Part shown: piece after piece, positions 8,409 through 16,969 of the stretch
Layout: the number at the start of each line of letters is the position of its first letter
Numbering within the stretch: the first letter of the stretch is position 1
Assembly: GCF_007748175.1 (NCBI RefSeq)
Contig: NZ_CP037422.1
Span: 3,478,020 to 3,542,019, forward strand
Source of the DNA: Gimesia aquarii
GTDB taxonomy: Bacteria; Planctomycetota; Planctomycetia; Planctomycetales; Planctomycetaceae
Reading direction: 5' to 3'
DNA length: 64,000 nucleotides
The notes under the pieces: model-generated
Database searches by the model: none
What the model saw: the letters and a program-made list of their open reading frames with translations, nothing else
Told to the model about the DNA's origin: nothing
Translations under genes and position numbers: made by a program

Positions 8409-9794
8409 ATGACACAACATAGCGATCTTGACATCACGACTATCGACTGTACCCGCAGCGATGCAACTTCATTGTTCGCCGAATTACGTAATAAACTGAG
8501 TCCGAGCGGAAACGTTGTCTCGGAAGCCGGGCGTCAACGTACGATCGAACTCTTCGGAGAACCTCTGACTCCGCAGCAAGTCGTCGAACGTATCTGCAAT
8601 GACGTCCGTGACACAGGCCGCGATGCACTACTTGACTATTCTGCAAAGCTGGATCAAAAAAAACTCACCCCCGAAACCATGCGTGTCTCGGCGGAAGAAC
8701 TGAAAGCCGCTCATACAAAAGCGGATCCAGAATATCTTAAAACACTCCGCGCGATTCGTGAAAATATTATCGAATTCCAAAGGGCACTCTTGCCCGACGA
8801 TGTCAAAATCCTCCGCGAGGCAGGGGAGTCGAAAATCGAATTACGCCAGCGTTATTTACCTTTAAAACGTGTTGGAGTTTGTATTCCCGGCGGTGCTGCC
8901 GCTTATCCTTCCACACTGTTAATGACCGCTGTCCCCGCACAAACAGCAGGCGTCAAAGAAATCGTTGTCGTTGTGCCTCCTACTGACTTTGGTGGCTACA
9001 ACACAGATATTCTCGCCGCCTGTTATGAGTTGGGGATCACAGAAATCTATCGTGTCGGCGGTGCCCAGGCTGTCGCCGCACTCGCCTATGGTGTGGAAGG
9101 CATTGAACGCGTTGACAAAATTGTTGGTCCCGGAAACCTGTTCGTTGCGCTCGCTAAACGTCATGTGTTCGGCGAAGTTGACATCGACAGCATCGCCGGC
9201 CCTAGTGAAGTCATCGTCCTCGCCGATGAAACTGCGAACCCCGAATTCATCGCCAGCGATTTAATATCGCAAGCAGAACACAGCCCCGGTTCTGGTGTGC
9301 TCATCACTTGGCACGAACCATTAATCGAAGCCGTCAGAGCCGCCCTCATCAAACAGCTTAACGAACTTCCTCGTGGCGATCTCGCACGACAAAGCCTGCT
9401 TGACTACGGCGCCCTGATTCTCTCTCGCGATGCCGATGAAGCAGCCCGCTTAACCGATTTGCTCGCGACCGAACACTTACACATTTCCACATCAGACCCC
9501 GAACAGATGCTGTCAAAAGTCCAAAACGCCGGCGCGATCTTCATGGGCCATTATACCCCCGTCGCCACTGGCGACTATTACGCCGGTCCTTCGCATGTTC
9601 TCCCCACTGGTGGCACAGCCCGCTTTGCCAATGGTCTCTGTTCGATTGATTTTCTAAAACGTTCATCGGTCATTTCCTACAATCAGAAAGGATTGGCCCA
9701 GGACGCCCCGGGCATCTGCCTGCTCGCCGAAAAGGAAGGCCTCACCGCCCACGCCGCGAGTGTCACCATCCGCCTGAAAAATGAATCCCAGTGA
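8409..9794 (+). CDS. hisD: histidinol dehydrogenase
   Basis: Catalyses the last two steps of histidine biosynthesis, oxidising L-histidinol to L-histidine with NAD and zinc. The protein is about 461 residues, slightly longer than usual because of an N-terminal extension. Family signatures are clear: VPGGAAAYPST-like (here IPGGAAAYPSTLLMTAVPA), the VGPGN nucleotide loop, SEVIVLADE, LISQAEHSPGSG with zinc ligands, and GPSHVLPTGG near the C-terminus. The ATG at 8409 lies 19 bases after the glyA stop; an upstream TTG overlaps glyA and is less likely. No other his genes are nearby. Confidence 0.96.
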   Translation: MTQHSDLDITTIDCTRSDATSLFAELRNKLSPSGNVVSEAGRQRTIELFGEPLTPQQVVERICNDVRDTGRDALLDYSAKLDQKKLTPETMRVSAEELKAAHTKADPEYLKTLRAIRENIIEFQRALLPDDVKILREAGESKIELRQRYLPLKRVGVCIPGGAAAYPSTLLMTAVPAQTAGVKEIVVVVPPTDFGGYNTDILAACYELGITEIYRVGGAQAVAALAYGVEGIERVDKIVGPGNLFVALAKRHVFGEVDIDSIAGPSEVIVLADETANPEFIASDLISQAEHSPGSGVLITWHEPLIEAVRAALIKQLNELPRGDLARQSLLDYGALILSRDADEAARLTDLLATEHLHISTSDPEQMLSKVQNAGAIFMGHYTPVATGDYYAGPSHVLPTGGTARFANGLCSIDFLKRSSVISYNQKGLAQDAPGICLLAEKEGLTAHAASVTIRLKNESQ

Positions 9795-9892
9795 CCATTT
9801 CGAGAAGCCTCGTACTGAACTTGCTTCTGATTTTCAGTAGATATTTTCGCACTTGACACCCACGCGCCGTTCTCGAAACTCCCTGTTTCTGT

Positions 9893-9915
9893 CTCGCGCG
9901 CGCGAGGCGGCTTTT
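9893..9915 (+). terminator. CG-rich palindrome followed by a T-run, possible glyA-hisD terminator
   Basis: CTCGCGCGCGCGAG at 9893-9906 is a perfect 14-base palindrome, followed by GCGG and then CTTTTT. It lies 100 bases after the hisD stop. A self-complementary palindrome without a loop is not a textbook terminator; the T-run and position are the main support. Confidence 0.3.
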
Positions 9916-10460
9916 TCTGGTAACTACACACGACGCATAACTTCGGTTTGTGCATGCGAAAATGACCCATTTTTTCCAACTTTTCACCTGATAAACGATA
10001 ACCGGTTCCCGCTGTCTCGTATGGAATCACTCCTTTTGAACACGCTTTCTCAAGCCACAAGGGAAACCAAACCGCAATTTCGTACCACACCTGAGACATT
10101 AAGGCGCATAAATTTTTCTTGACTGCTGTGTGCCACTTAGCATGATATGACCATCTCAACAACACGGTCCCTCGTTCAATCACAGGAAATTCAAACATAA
10201 TAACTCTTACCTCTCAAAACAGAATCAAAGCATCAATGACAGGCTGTTAACGACATACTAAGTCTAAGCGCACTTTCAGATATCAAACGAACCGTCACTT
10301 GGGAATTCGACAGCGCATGCGCGGAATGAATAATACAACATAGCGCCTGCCAGCCCTAACTGAAAATCTGGAGGTGCACAAAGCGAATCAAAGGGCGGCA
10401 CCAAACACGATTGAATCGATCCGTTTTTATTGGCTCTCGTCTTAATATAAAAAATCAGTA

Positions 10461-10490
10461 CTACCACGAAAGACACGAAACTCACGAAAT
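10461..10490 (-). repeat. CACGAA-type interspersed repeat, copy 1 (minus orientation)
   Basis: Three CACGAA blocks are spaced about 8-9 bases apart (ACCACGAA, then ACACGAAA, then TCACGAAAT). The reverse complement matches the plus-oriented copies at 10827, 13987 and 51081. All begin or end with a GTGGTAG/CTACCAC edge. Confidence 0.75.
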
Positions 10491-10570
10491 TATTTTTGAT
10501 AAGCTAATAAGATCATCTCCAGGAGAGTGTGGGGCATGGTCTCTATCACTTTGAGTATTATTGCGAACAG

Positions 10571-10600
10571 AGAATTCTCGTGTCGTTGGTGCCGTTCGTG
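10571..10600 (+). repeat. CACGAA-type repeat, degraded copy
   Basis: A weaker version of the TTCGTG tandem (CTCGTG, then GTTGGTG, then GTTCGTGGTCTGG). It lies between copies 1 and 2 in opposite orientation to copy 1, so copy 1 and this one form an imperfect inverted pair about 85 bases apart. Confidence 0.4.
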
Positions 10601-10616
10601 GTCTGGAGATTGATCA

Positions 10617-10708
10617 CTCTGCACACCATGTGCCCGGTCTAAATACTCGTCCGACAGTAAATATGAAAGACAATCCTCACACCATTTCCACTCACAACAA
10701 GTGGGTAA
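10617..10708 (+). repeat. second dispersed repeat, copy A
   Basis: Aligns by eye with 14624-14705. Shared blocks in order are CACACCATGTGCC-like, CTCGTCCGACAGT, TGAAAGAC, CACA/CACC, CATTTCCACTCA and a final GTGGG/TTGGG. The hairpin left arm that is perfect in the other copy is degraded here. Confidence 0.65.
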
Positions 10709-10727
10709 GCCCGAATACAATTCGGGC
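10709..10727. repeat. perfect 8-bp hairpin next to repeat copy A
   Basis: GCCCGAAT (10709-10716), a three-base loop ACA, and ATTCGGGC (10720-10727). It directly abuts the second dispersed repeat. There is no T-run, so a terminator role is not supported. Confidence 0.5.
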
Positions 10728-10826
10728 CGAGCGCAGCGAGCAGGAGGTTGTAGGAAACAAAACCATTATAAAAACAGCAATACTCCATCGGGATCAGTGA
10801 GACCATTGATATCAAAACACCAACAG

Positions 10827-10860
10827 GTTTCGTGAATTTCGTGCTTTTCGTGGTAGTCCA
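10827..10860 (+). repeat. CACGAA-type interspersed repeat, copy 2
   Basis: TTTCGTG, ATTTCGTG, CTTTTCGTGGTAGT in tandem. The core is identical to the copy at 13987-14018 over TTCGTGAATTTCGTGCTTTT and the following CGTGGTAG. It lies 60 bases from the end of the beta-lactamase-like gene. Confidence 0.75.
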
Positions 10861-10919
10861 AACCAGGTTATGGCAGTTTCCGATCCTGCTATTCGAAGTC
10901 ACCGAGTGCTTTGTAGATT

Positions 10920-12107
10920 CTATTCCAGGCTCTTGTATAACTCACCGGCCAGTTTGCGTAATGCTTCGTCCGCTTTTTTTCCGCCGATATTGGTAAGCGT
11001 CACGATGGCGATATCACGTTTTTTGTCTAACCAGGCATGGGCCAGATTCAGTCCATTTGAACCACCGTGATAAATAACAGGGTAGGGAGCCCATTCGACT
11101 TCAACTTCTCCCCAGCCCATTGCATACTTTCCAGGGGGTGGTGTCCCCGGTTTGGCGTCTTTTCTCTGAGCCACAGTAAATACTGGTGTATGCAGCTTTG
11201 CTACGTTTTCCGGTTTGACGAGACAACAAGGTGGCCGCATTCCATTGGCAGCATTCCATCCCGCCCACTGCGCAAAATCCAGAACGGACATATGCACGGT
11301 TCCTGCAGGACCAACCAGTGGTGGACTATCACCATTGGGTCCCGCCAGATACCCTTTTGCTTTTCCATCTTTAATCGAATGTCCCAGAGGGGCATCGATT
11401 TTGCCAGGTGTGGACTGACAGCCGAAACCTGCTGTTTCCAAGCCGAAGGGTTCAAAAATACGCTCCGTTACTAACTCCTCCCAGGTTTTACCACTGACGC
11501 GTTCCAGCATCGAACCGATAATCGTATAACCCATGTTGGAATAAGCAAACTTTGTCCCCGATTTAGTCACCAAAGGTCGCTTACACCATTCATCTACCAT
11601 CCAATAACGCAAGTCATCCAGATTCCCCTCCTGATCGAACGATTCCTTGAGTAGGTTCATAAAGTCCTGGTTATCAGCGGGCATGCCACTGGTATGTGAG
11701 AGCAATTGCTTGAGAGTCACTTTTCGCACTTGAGGATCCATTTTGTCGGCCAGTTTCGGGAACATCTCTTCGATCGTGGAATTCCAATTGACTTTTCCTT
11801 CTTCGACCGTCATGGCTACTAAAAGCGCGGTCATCGCTTTTGTATCAGAGCCTAAATGAAAACGATCATTCACTGTGACGGGAATATCCGAATCTGCTTT
11901 GCGCGTTCCGACAGCACCGTAAGAAACAATCTGGCCGCGCACAACAACGGCTGCGGCAATGGCAGGTAAATCATATTCACTGAGGTAAGGTTCAAGCGTG
12001 GAATCAAGAGAAATTTGGCTGTTTGCAATCTGTGGATTCAAAAAAACAAAGATCAACAACAAGCAGGCAGGAACATAGCATCTGGTAGTTTTCATCATCG
12101 CATCCAT
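10920..12107 (-). CDS. exported serine beta-lactamase-like / class C family hydrolase
   Basis: A 395-residue protein with a signal peptide (hydrophobic CYVPACLLLIFVFLNPQIANS). It has the serine beta-lactamase/DD-peptidase motifs: SDTK with nucleophile S87 and K90, YSN at 189-191, and an HGGSNG box near residue 345 in place of KTG. The family includes D-aminopeptidases, esterases and class C beta-lactamases, so the substrate is open; many planctomycete members are esterases or peptidases, not antibiotic-resistance enzymes. It probably acts in the periplasm. The start may be the ATG at 12107 or one at 12098. Repeats lie downstream and a 479-base gene-free region upstream. Confidence 0.85.
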   Translation of the reverse strand: MDAMMKTTRCYVPACLLLIFVFLNPQIANSQISLDSTLEPYLSEYDLPAIAAAVVVRGQIVSYGAVGTRKADSDIPVTVNDRFHLGSDTKAMTALLVAMTVEEGKVNWNSTIEEMFPKLADKMDPQVRKVTLKQLLSHTSGMPADNQDFMNLLKESFDQEGNLDDLRYWMVDEWCKRPLVTKSGTKFAYSNMGYTIIGSMLERVSGKTWEELVTERIFEPFGLETAGFGCQSTPGKIDAPLGHSIKDGKAKGYLAGPNGDSPPLVGPAGTVHMSVLDFAQWAGWNAANGMRPPCCLVKPENVAKLHTPVFTVAQRKDAKPGTPPPGKYAMGWGEVEVEWAPYPVIYHGGSNGLNLAHAWLDKKRDIAIVTLTNIGGKKADEALRKLAGELYKSLE

Positions 12108-12586
12108 CTATCTAAAAACTGTTTTTTTGTGTCTGTAAAACATTTTGTAAGCGTCTCATCTGATATCGGTCTTTACAACTTCTTTTAGAATGAAGATTGA
12201 CAGCAACGGCCTCCTTTGATTTGCTGTTACTATGATTTTTAGTCCCGACACAATTGGTTAGAACCACGAAGCGAACGAACTTCTCCTTTGTCAGGATAAG
12301 CGTGAAACGAACCAGGTACCATGTGTGAAAACATTACTGGATGTAGTATTCCCATGTCAACATGAACCATTGCTAATGCCTCTTACTATTGAGAAGAACC
12401 ATACGAGAACAACGATACAAGCTGTAGGTTGTTGACTGCTCCAAACTTTTGAGCGAGTAATGCAGAACGCCCCATAACCGAAGTGTAGATCATGTGAGTG
12501 ACACTCCAGCTATGGGGATCGTCCCGGCATCAATGGATTAAGAACTGCTTATTCTATCAAGTAACTGATTCAAATTTTAATTTGGT
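12108..12586. other. gene-free interval with a nested inverted repeat
   Basis: No open frame with protein features was found in these 479 bases. The clearest structure is a symmetrical nested hairpin at 12470-12517, listed separately. The end next to the beta-lactamase-like gene presumably carries its promoter. Confidence 0.6.
12470..12517. repeat. nested inverted repeat of unknown role
   Basis: Outer arms CCCCATA (12470-12476) and TATGGGG (12511-12517) enclose inner arms AGTGT (12482-12486) and ACACT (12501-12505). The internal loops are five bases on each side, giving a symmetrical 48-base fold. No T-run follows on either strand, so it is not an obvious terminator. Confidence 0.5.
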
Positions 12587-13153
12587 TCAGGTAGTCTGTT
12601 CGACGTGAATTCCTTCAGCAAATTCTTCCACCATCTTCTCACAAAAAACGGGAAGATCATCTGGATTTCGACTGGTCACCAGACCGCTATCACAGACACA
12701 TTCCTCATCAACCCACTCCGCACCTGCATTAATCAAATCTGTTTTGAGGCTCGGCCATGAAGTGACCTTACGATTAGCGACCACATCGGCCTCGATGAGA
12801 GTCCATGGACCATGACATATAGCAGCTACAGGTTTTCCTTGGACAAAGAAATCGCGGACAAAATTGACGGCTCCTTCATGCACACGTAAGGCATCGGGAT
12901 TGAACACACCGCCGGGTAGGACCAGCCCATCATAATCTGCCGCTATGACATCATCGATTGTTTTATCAACAGAGAATGTATCTCCCTTTTTATCGTGGTG
13001 TACTCCCTGAATGTCATCCGCTTTTAAAGAAATCAGATGCAACTCGGCACCGACTTCCCGGGCTGCCTCCCAAGGCTTTGTTAATTCCACTTGCTCAAAA
13101 CCATCAGTGGCCAAAAAAGCAATCTTTTTGCCCTTTAAATTATAGTTCGTCAT
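12587..13153 (-). CDS. DJ-1/PfpI family protein (YhbO/general stress protein 18 type)
   Basis: A 188-residue class I glutamine-amidotransferase-like protein with the nucleophile elbow AAICHGPW (Cys followed by His) and the preceding VLPGGVFNPDALR loop, as in PfpI/YhbO. Members have been described as intracellular proteases, deglycases or stress chaperones; the sequence does not decide between them. AGGAGAGA precedes the ATG at 13153 with good spacing. It lies 36 bases downstream of the Cys-rich copper-storage-like gene in the same direction, suggesting a stress-responsive pair. Confidence 0.92.
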   Translation of the reverse strand: MTNYNLKGKKIAFLATDGFEQVELTKPWEAAREVGAELHLISLKADDIQGVHHDKKGDTFSVDKTIDDVIAADYDGLVLPGGVFNPDALRVHEGAVNFVRDFFVQGKPVAAICHGPWTLIEADVVANRKVTSWPSLKTDLINAGAEWVDEECVCDSGLVTSRNPDDLPVFCEKMVEEFAEGIHVEQTT

Positions 13154-13189
13154 TTTGTTCTCTCCTGATTAAATTGGCCTCAATGAAGC

Positions 13190-13510
13190 CTAGTAACAGG
13201 CTGCAACAGCCCCACATTCCTGAGTACACTGCCGACAGGCTTCTGCACATGCCTGACAATAATAATGATCATGAACTTCACATTGCGCAGCGCACCATTC
13301 ACAAATGTCTGCACAAAGACGACAGATTTGATCGGTAAACTTACCATTTCGTGCGATTGAGTGTGCACATAACAAACAAATATCAATACATTCTCGACAA
13401 CATCGCGGACAGTCATTTCCGCTTTGCTGATTGATCATCGCATCCAAACAGACTTCACAAGCCGCGGCACATTTTTGACAAGCCTCAATACAAGATAGAT
13501 TAGAATTCAT
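13190..13510 (-). CDS. four-helix-bundle copper-storage-like protein (Csp/DUF326 family)
   Basis: A 106-residue protein very rich in cysteine, with repeated CxxC, CxxxC and similar spacing along predicted helices (ACQKCAAACEVC, CPRCCRECIDICLLC, CRLCADICEWC, CQACAEACRQC). This pattern fits the Csp proteins, in which Cys residues line the inside of a four-helix bundle and bind many Cu(I) ions. No signal peptide is visible, so a cytoplasmic Csp3-like form is likely. The ATG at 13510 is chosen over an upstream TTG because it begins the conserved region and has a purine-rich AAGAGAAAA before it. It is probably co-transcribed with the PfpI-family gene. Confidence 0.88.
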   Translation of the reverse strand: MNSNLSCIEACQKCAAACEVCLDAMINQQSGNDCPRCCRECIDICLLCAHSIARNGKFTDQICRLCADICEWCAAQCEVHDHYYCQACAEACRQCTQECGAVAACY

Positions 13511-14039
13511 TTTGTTTTCTCTTGCTTTAATCAAACTGGTATCACCTAAAATAAGAATTGCTTATTGTCACGAGACATCTGGGTTTATGGAATTTGATTA
13601 ATTCTTCCAGCTGATGCCTGTCATCTATTCTGTATTAACTAGTTAAGCAAATCACATGCCATCCGATGATGATTGATCAGTTAAGACATTTGCTGGTGCA
13701 AAATATGCTGTAATCGCAAATATAAAGACAGTCCGAACTCTCATGCTGATCGCTGGACAAACACCTTGATCGGTGAAAGACCAATCGAAATCAGCTATCG
13801 AAACGGGAATGTTCTACTGGGTCAATCGTTTAAGATATCGTTCAAGAAAGCTGGATTCTCATGAACCTGGCACATGGGCGCGTAGTGGTAGAGGCAGACC
13901 TGCCGTGTTGTGACCTGGAGTATAAAAACAATACCCCGATCCACATCATTAAGACTATTACAGTACTATTTAAAGACTGCTCACTTTTTCGTGAATTTCG
14001 TGCTTTTCGTGGTAGACTACTGAATCACAAACGGGCGAT
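13511..14039. other. gene-free interval carrying a CACGAA repeat
   Basis: No supported coding region was found in these 529 bases. The part next to the Csp gene should hold its promoter. The far end contains CACGAA-type repeat copy 3 and, around 13886-13905, a short GGCAGACCTGCC-containing inverted repeat. The approximately 70 bases before copy 3 loosely resemble those before copy 2 (TATAAAAACA, then CAATAC), so the repeated unit may be longer than its core. Confidence 0.55.
13987..14018 (+). repeat. CACGAA-type interspersed repeat, copy 3
   Basis: TTTTTCGTG, ATTTCGTG and CTTTTCGTGGTAG in tandem, sharing its core base for base with copy 2 at 10827-10860. It lies 22 bases from the stop codon of the lipoprotein gene. 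Confidence 0.75.
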
Positions 14040-14462
14040 CTATTCTTCAGCTTTTGTTGTCTTCACATTCCCACTAAACATCAATTTACGACGCCCATCC
14101 GGGGATTCGCCAATCACATAATCGTCAGGTTTGATGCCTTCTTTTGCCATCAGGGGGAGATCGACTCCCCATTTCATCTTATATCCGGCCACTTGCACCA
14201 CTTTAATAGCCTCTAAAGCTTCTTTTTTTGTCTTCTCACCAACCTCAGCAACTTGTGCTTTTAAATCCTCCCAGCCGGTCGGTCCCTTCTTATGATAAGT
14301 GGCATAGAACCCATAGAGATTCCCCACAACCTGCAAGGCTGCCTCTTCCGCATCAGCAGGGTTAGTCAAAGTGGATTCCGAGTCCGCAGGAGTCGTTTTT
14401 CTACATCCATCGCAGAAAAAAAATGCAATGATGCAGACGCAGGCAACGAAAAAACGTGTCAT
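14040..14462 (-). CDS. putative lipoprotein of unknown function
   Basis: A 140-residue protein with a hydrophobic signal segment ending in FFCDGC, a plausible lipobox cysteine near residue 20, then a Thr/Ser-rich linker. The mature part is soluble and helical, with many Lys and Glu and a PDDYVIGESPDGRRKL stretch near the C-terminus. I do not recognise the family. It stands alone between repeat-bearing intergenic regions. Confidence 0.7.
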   Translation of the reverse strand: MTRFFVACVCIIAFFFCDGCRKTTPADSESTLTNPADAEEAALQVVGNLYGFYATYHKKGPTGWEDLKAQVAEVGEKTKKEALEAIKVVQVAGYKMKWGVDLPLMAKEGIKPDDYVIGESPDGRRKLMFSGNVKTTKAEE

Positions 14463-14623
14463 TGTAATCGTTCTTTTTTATCGAAAACGGAAGCGCTGAT
14501 AATATTCGTTTCAATAACGAAGAGGTGTTCTAAAATGAACAACAAAATGTCTCTGCGTTATGATCTAGTAAGCTTCTAATATACAAAGGCAAAGTCACCG
14601 CTGCAACGATACTGTGTATCATC

Positions 14624-14705
14624 CACACCGTGTGCCACTGTCGGCTCGTCCGACAGTGATCTTGAAAGACTGGCGCACATCATTTCCACTCATATCAATT
14701 GGGAA
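14624..14705 (+). repeat. second dispersed repeat, copy B, with perfect hairpin
   Basis: Matches copy A at 10617-10708 over several blocks. It contains a perfect 9-bp stem, CACTGTCGG (14636-14644) and CCGACAGTG (14650-14658), with a 5-base loop. The conserved stretch continues through TGAAAGAC and CATTTCCACTCA to TTGGG. It lies in the 370-base gap between the lipoprotein and the GntR regulator, which otherwise holds nothing recognisable. Confidence 0.7.
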
Positions 14706-14832
14706 AGTCTGACTTAATCAAATAATGTATCAAAGGGCAGGAAACGTAAGAAAATTTCATTCGAGCAGAAACATACTGCTATGTAAGCCCTAATTAAAAC
14801 ACATAATGATATCGCTAGATCGATTCACATTT

Positions 14833-15540
14833 TTACGCACGACGTTCCTGTTGTCGCAAAAAAGCCAGTACGTCCTTACAGCCTTGTTGAATGTGAGCAC
14901 TCATCAATTCGCGCGCCAGAGACGCATTACCATCACGCAGCGCGGCAAGCAACTGCTCTTTTCTTTCACAGGTTTTTTCAGCCAGTTCCTGAGTCAGTAG
15001 CTTAGAGCTATTGCGTTGTGATTCAAACACCGTCGCAATCGCACGATGTTCTCGAATGACTTTGGAAATCAAACGATTACGTGAGGCATCGATGACGATT
15101 TCATGGAAGGCTTCTTCACAATCAAGCCAGCGGTGAAACTGGGAGGGCGTCGCATGCCCATCACTTCGCTTCTGAATCGATTCGGCAATTTGATGAAACT
15201 CCGACATGATCGATTCGAGGTCATCCAGTTGATGGGGAGTAATATACCGTGCGGCTTCTGCCGCTCCGCAACTTTCCAAAGCATCACGCAAGACATACAG
15301 TTCTTCAAGATCTTCGCGATTCGGTTTCCGCACAAACGCACCAGCACCGGGAACATGCTCGACCAGTCCTTCTGTGACCAGGCGATGAATGGCCTCTCGC
15401 ACGGGAATCACGCTCACGCCAATTTCCGATGCCAGCTTACGATTCACCAGTTGCACGCCAGGCACTAACGCTCCTTGCTGCATTTCCTGCTTAATAAAGC
15501 GATAAGCACGGTCCGACAGATTTTCGGTAACTTCGTACAT
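14833..15540 (-). CDS. GntR-family (FadR/FCD type) transcriptional regulator
   Basis: A 235-residue protein. An N-terminal winged helix-turn-helix (about residues 8-75; LASEIGVSVIPVREAIHRL is the recognition region) is followed by an all-helical FCD effector domain (about 80-220) with the usual LEELYVLRDALES start. FCD regulators usually bind small organic or sugar acids and repress nearby catabolic genes. It is transcribed divergently from the secreted sialidase-like gene, with a palindrome in the shared region that is a likely operator. Sugar-acid genes lie about 9 kb away and could also be targets, but nothing proves this. Confidence 0.92.
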   Translation of the reverse strand: MYEVTENLSDRAYRFIKQEMQQGALVPGVQLVNRKLASEIGVSVIPVREAIHRLVTEGLVEHVPGAGAFVRKPNREDLEELYVLRDALESCGAAEAARYITPHQLDDLESIMSEFHQIAESIQKRSDGHATPSQFHRWLDCEEAFHEIVIDASRNRLISKVIREHRAIATVFESQRNSSKLLTQELAEKTCERKEQLLAALRDGNASLARELMSAHIQQGCKDVLAFLRQQERRA

Positions 15541-15593
15541 TTTTCATTTTCTGGTTGACAAGCAAATTGAAACTAAAGAGAATATGTAATATT

Positions 15594-15622
15594 GTGTTAT
15601 AACACGTTATCACACAGTGTCA
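15594..15622. promoter_or_regulatory. palindromic operator candidate between GntR and the sialidase gene
   Basis: GTGTTATAACAC at 15594-15605 is a perfect 12-base palindrome. A second, imperfect half follows at once (GTTATCACAC). It lies 54 bases upstream of the GntR start codon, which suits autoregulation of an FCD repressor. Confidence 0.55.
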
Positions 15623-15776
15623 ATCTTTTTTCATCGAAATCAAACTTCTCAGGTCTTCCATCTGATTCAGGTAGGATTTTGATTCAATTTCGACAGATTC
15701 ACATTCTCAGCGGCAATGCAAACGCACCTCCTGTTCAAAACAGGTACTTAGTTCCTTATGGATAGAAGATAGATTC

Positions 15777-16919
15777 ATGAAGCCTTTCTTTTCATTCCCT
15801 ACTGTTTTGGTTTTCCTATCAACCATCACTTGCAGTAATCTGTCTCTGTATGCCGACGACAAATTGCCACTTATTGATATTTCAAACCAGACAGAACGTC
15901 AAACGGTGATTGCCGCCGGAACCAAAGACGTCTATCAGGGACACCCCACGACATTACTGATGCCGGATCAGAAAACGATGTTTGCCGTCTGGTGTATCAA
16001 TCATGGTGGTTCAGCGGGCCCGATGGCCAAGAGCATGGATGGTGGAAAAACCTGGCAACGGCTTGATGACCAATTACCAAAGGGCTATGCCACGCATCAA
16101 AATTGCCCCAGCATTTATCGCATGGTGGACCCGTCAGGCAAAGCACGGCTGTGGGTGTTTTCAGCCGCTAAAGGCACGCGCAGCGGGCCGGGTATGCCCA
16201 GTATTATGAGCGAGGATGCAGGAAAAACCTGGAAAGAGATGCCCCCTCTGGGTTTTCCCTGCGTGATGACGTTCAGCAGTATGGTCAAGTTAAAAGATGG
16301 TCGCTACCTGGGACTGTATCATAAAGGACCTGAGGGCAAAGACCGATCTCCTCTGGTGGTCCTGCAAACTATTTCCGATGATGGTGGTTTCAGTTGGTCG
16401 GAACCACAAATCGTAGCCGAAGTCAAAGGTAAAAACCCATGCGAACCCTGTGTGTTCCGCAGTCCTGATGGAAAACAACTCTGCTGCCTGATGCGAGAAA
16501 ACACGCACAAAGGACGCAGCCTGATGATGTTCAGCAATGATGAAGGCACCACCTGGTCCACTCCCGTTGATACCCCCTGGGGACTAACCGGAGACCGACA
16601 CAAAGAAGTCTTTACCAAAGAGGGCCAACTGGTGGTCTGTTTTCGTGACCAAGCACCCGGCAGTTCCACGCGCGGCCACTTTGTAGCCTGGGTCGGAACC
16701 TACGACGACATTATTAACGGGCGAGACGGCAAGTATCGTATTAAGCTGTTACACCATTATGGACGATCCGGAGACTGTGGTTATCCGGGAGTCGAACTGC
16801 TCCCCGATGGCACAATCGTCGCGACAACCTATGTGAAATATCGCAACGACAAAGCAAAAAATTCGGTCGTTTCCGTTCGTTTTCGCCTCAATGATCTGGC
16901 TCAGTCATCTGACCCATAA
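15777..16919 (+). CDS. exported BNR/Asp-box sialidase-like protein
   Basis: A 380-residue protein with a signal peptide (about residues 1-26) and four Asp-box repeats typical of a six-bladed sialidase propeller: SMDGGKTW (86-93), SEDAGKTW (145-152), SDDGGFSW (200-207) and SNDEGTTW (253-260). Possible active-site arginines are present, but a true sialidase cannot be distinguished from other exo-glycosidases with this fold. It is probably periplasmic or secreted and acts on glycan ends. It is divergent from the GntR regulator, which may control it. Confidence 0.88.
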   Translation: MKPFFSFPTVLVFLSTITCSNLSLYADDKLPLIDISNQTERQTVIAAGTKDVYQGHPTTLLMPDQKTMFAVWCINHGGSAGPMAKSMDGGKTWQRLDDQLPKGYATHQNCPSIYRMVDPSGKARLWVFSAAKGTRSGPGMPSIMSEDAGKTWKEMPPLGFPCVMTFSSMVKLKDGRYLGLYHKGPEGKDRSPLVVLQTISDDGGFSWSEPQIVAEVKGKNPCEPCVFRSPDGKQLCCLMRENTHKGRSLMMFSNDEGTTWSTPVDTPWGLTGDRHKEVFTKEGQLVVCFRDQAPGSSTRGHFVAWVGTYDDIINGRDGKYRIKLLHHYGRSGDCGYPGVELLPDGTIVATTYVKYRNDKAKNSVVSVRFRLNDLAQSSDP

Positions 16920-16935
16920 ATTAATCTACTCACAG

Positions 16936-16965
16936 GAAAGGGATTCGTTTTTTGAAACCCTTTTC
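16936..16965. terminator. convergent terminator hairpin
   Basis: GAAAGGG (16936-16942) pairs with CCCTTTTC (16958-16965), with a T-rich loop and three further pairs after one mismatch. It lies between the convergent ends of the sialidase-like gene (16919) and the next minus-strand gene (16970) and could serve both. Confidence 0.55.
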
Positions 16966-16969
16966 AACC

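Larger units (their letters stand above)
9795..10919. other. gene-free, repeat-rich interval
   Basis: About 1.1 kb with no convincing coding frame: the open frames here have no family features and overlap each other on both strands. It holds a CG-rich palindrome near the hisD end, three copies (one degraded) of a CACGAA-type repeat, one copy of an approximately 90-base second repeat, and a small perfect hairpin. These are listed separately. It may be the footprint of non-autonomous repeats that inserted after hisD. Confidence 0.7.

Noticed and set aside
9683..10198. 171-codon frame on the minus strand after hisD
   Set aside because: It overlaps the 3' end of hisD, has no family features, and its composition is like other chance frames; the plus-strand frame over 9853-10122 is equally unconvincing.
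10461..10860. Possible CRISPR array because of regularly spaced short repeats
   Set aside because: The 8-9 base period within each copy has no room for spacers, orientations differ, and no cas genes are present.
10920..12107. True antibiotic-resistance beta-lactamase
   Set aside because: The SxxK and YxN motifs are shared with esterases and peptidases of the same fold and the KTG box is HGG, so resistance is not supported.
12437..12545. Possible integron attC site or group II intron end near the nested hairpin
   Set aside because: Neither the attC core sequences nor an intron domain V could be matched.
13861..14121. 86-codon plus-strand frame
   Set aside because: It runs through a CACGAA repeat and into the opposite strand of the lipoprotein gene.
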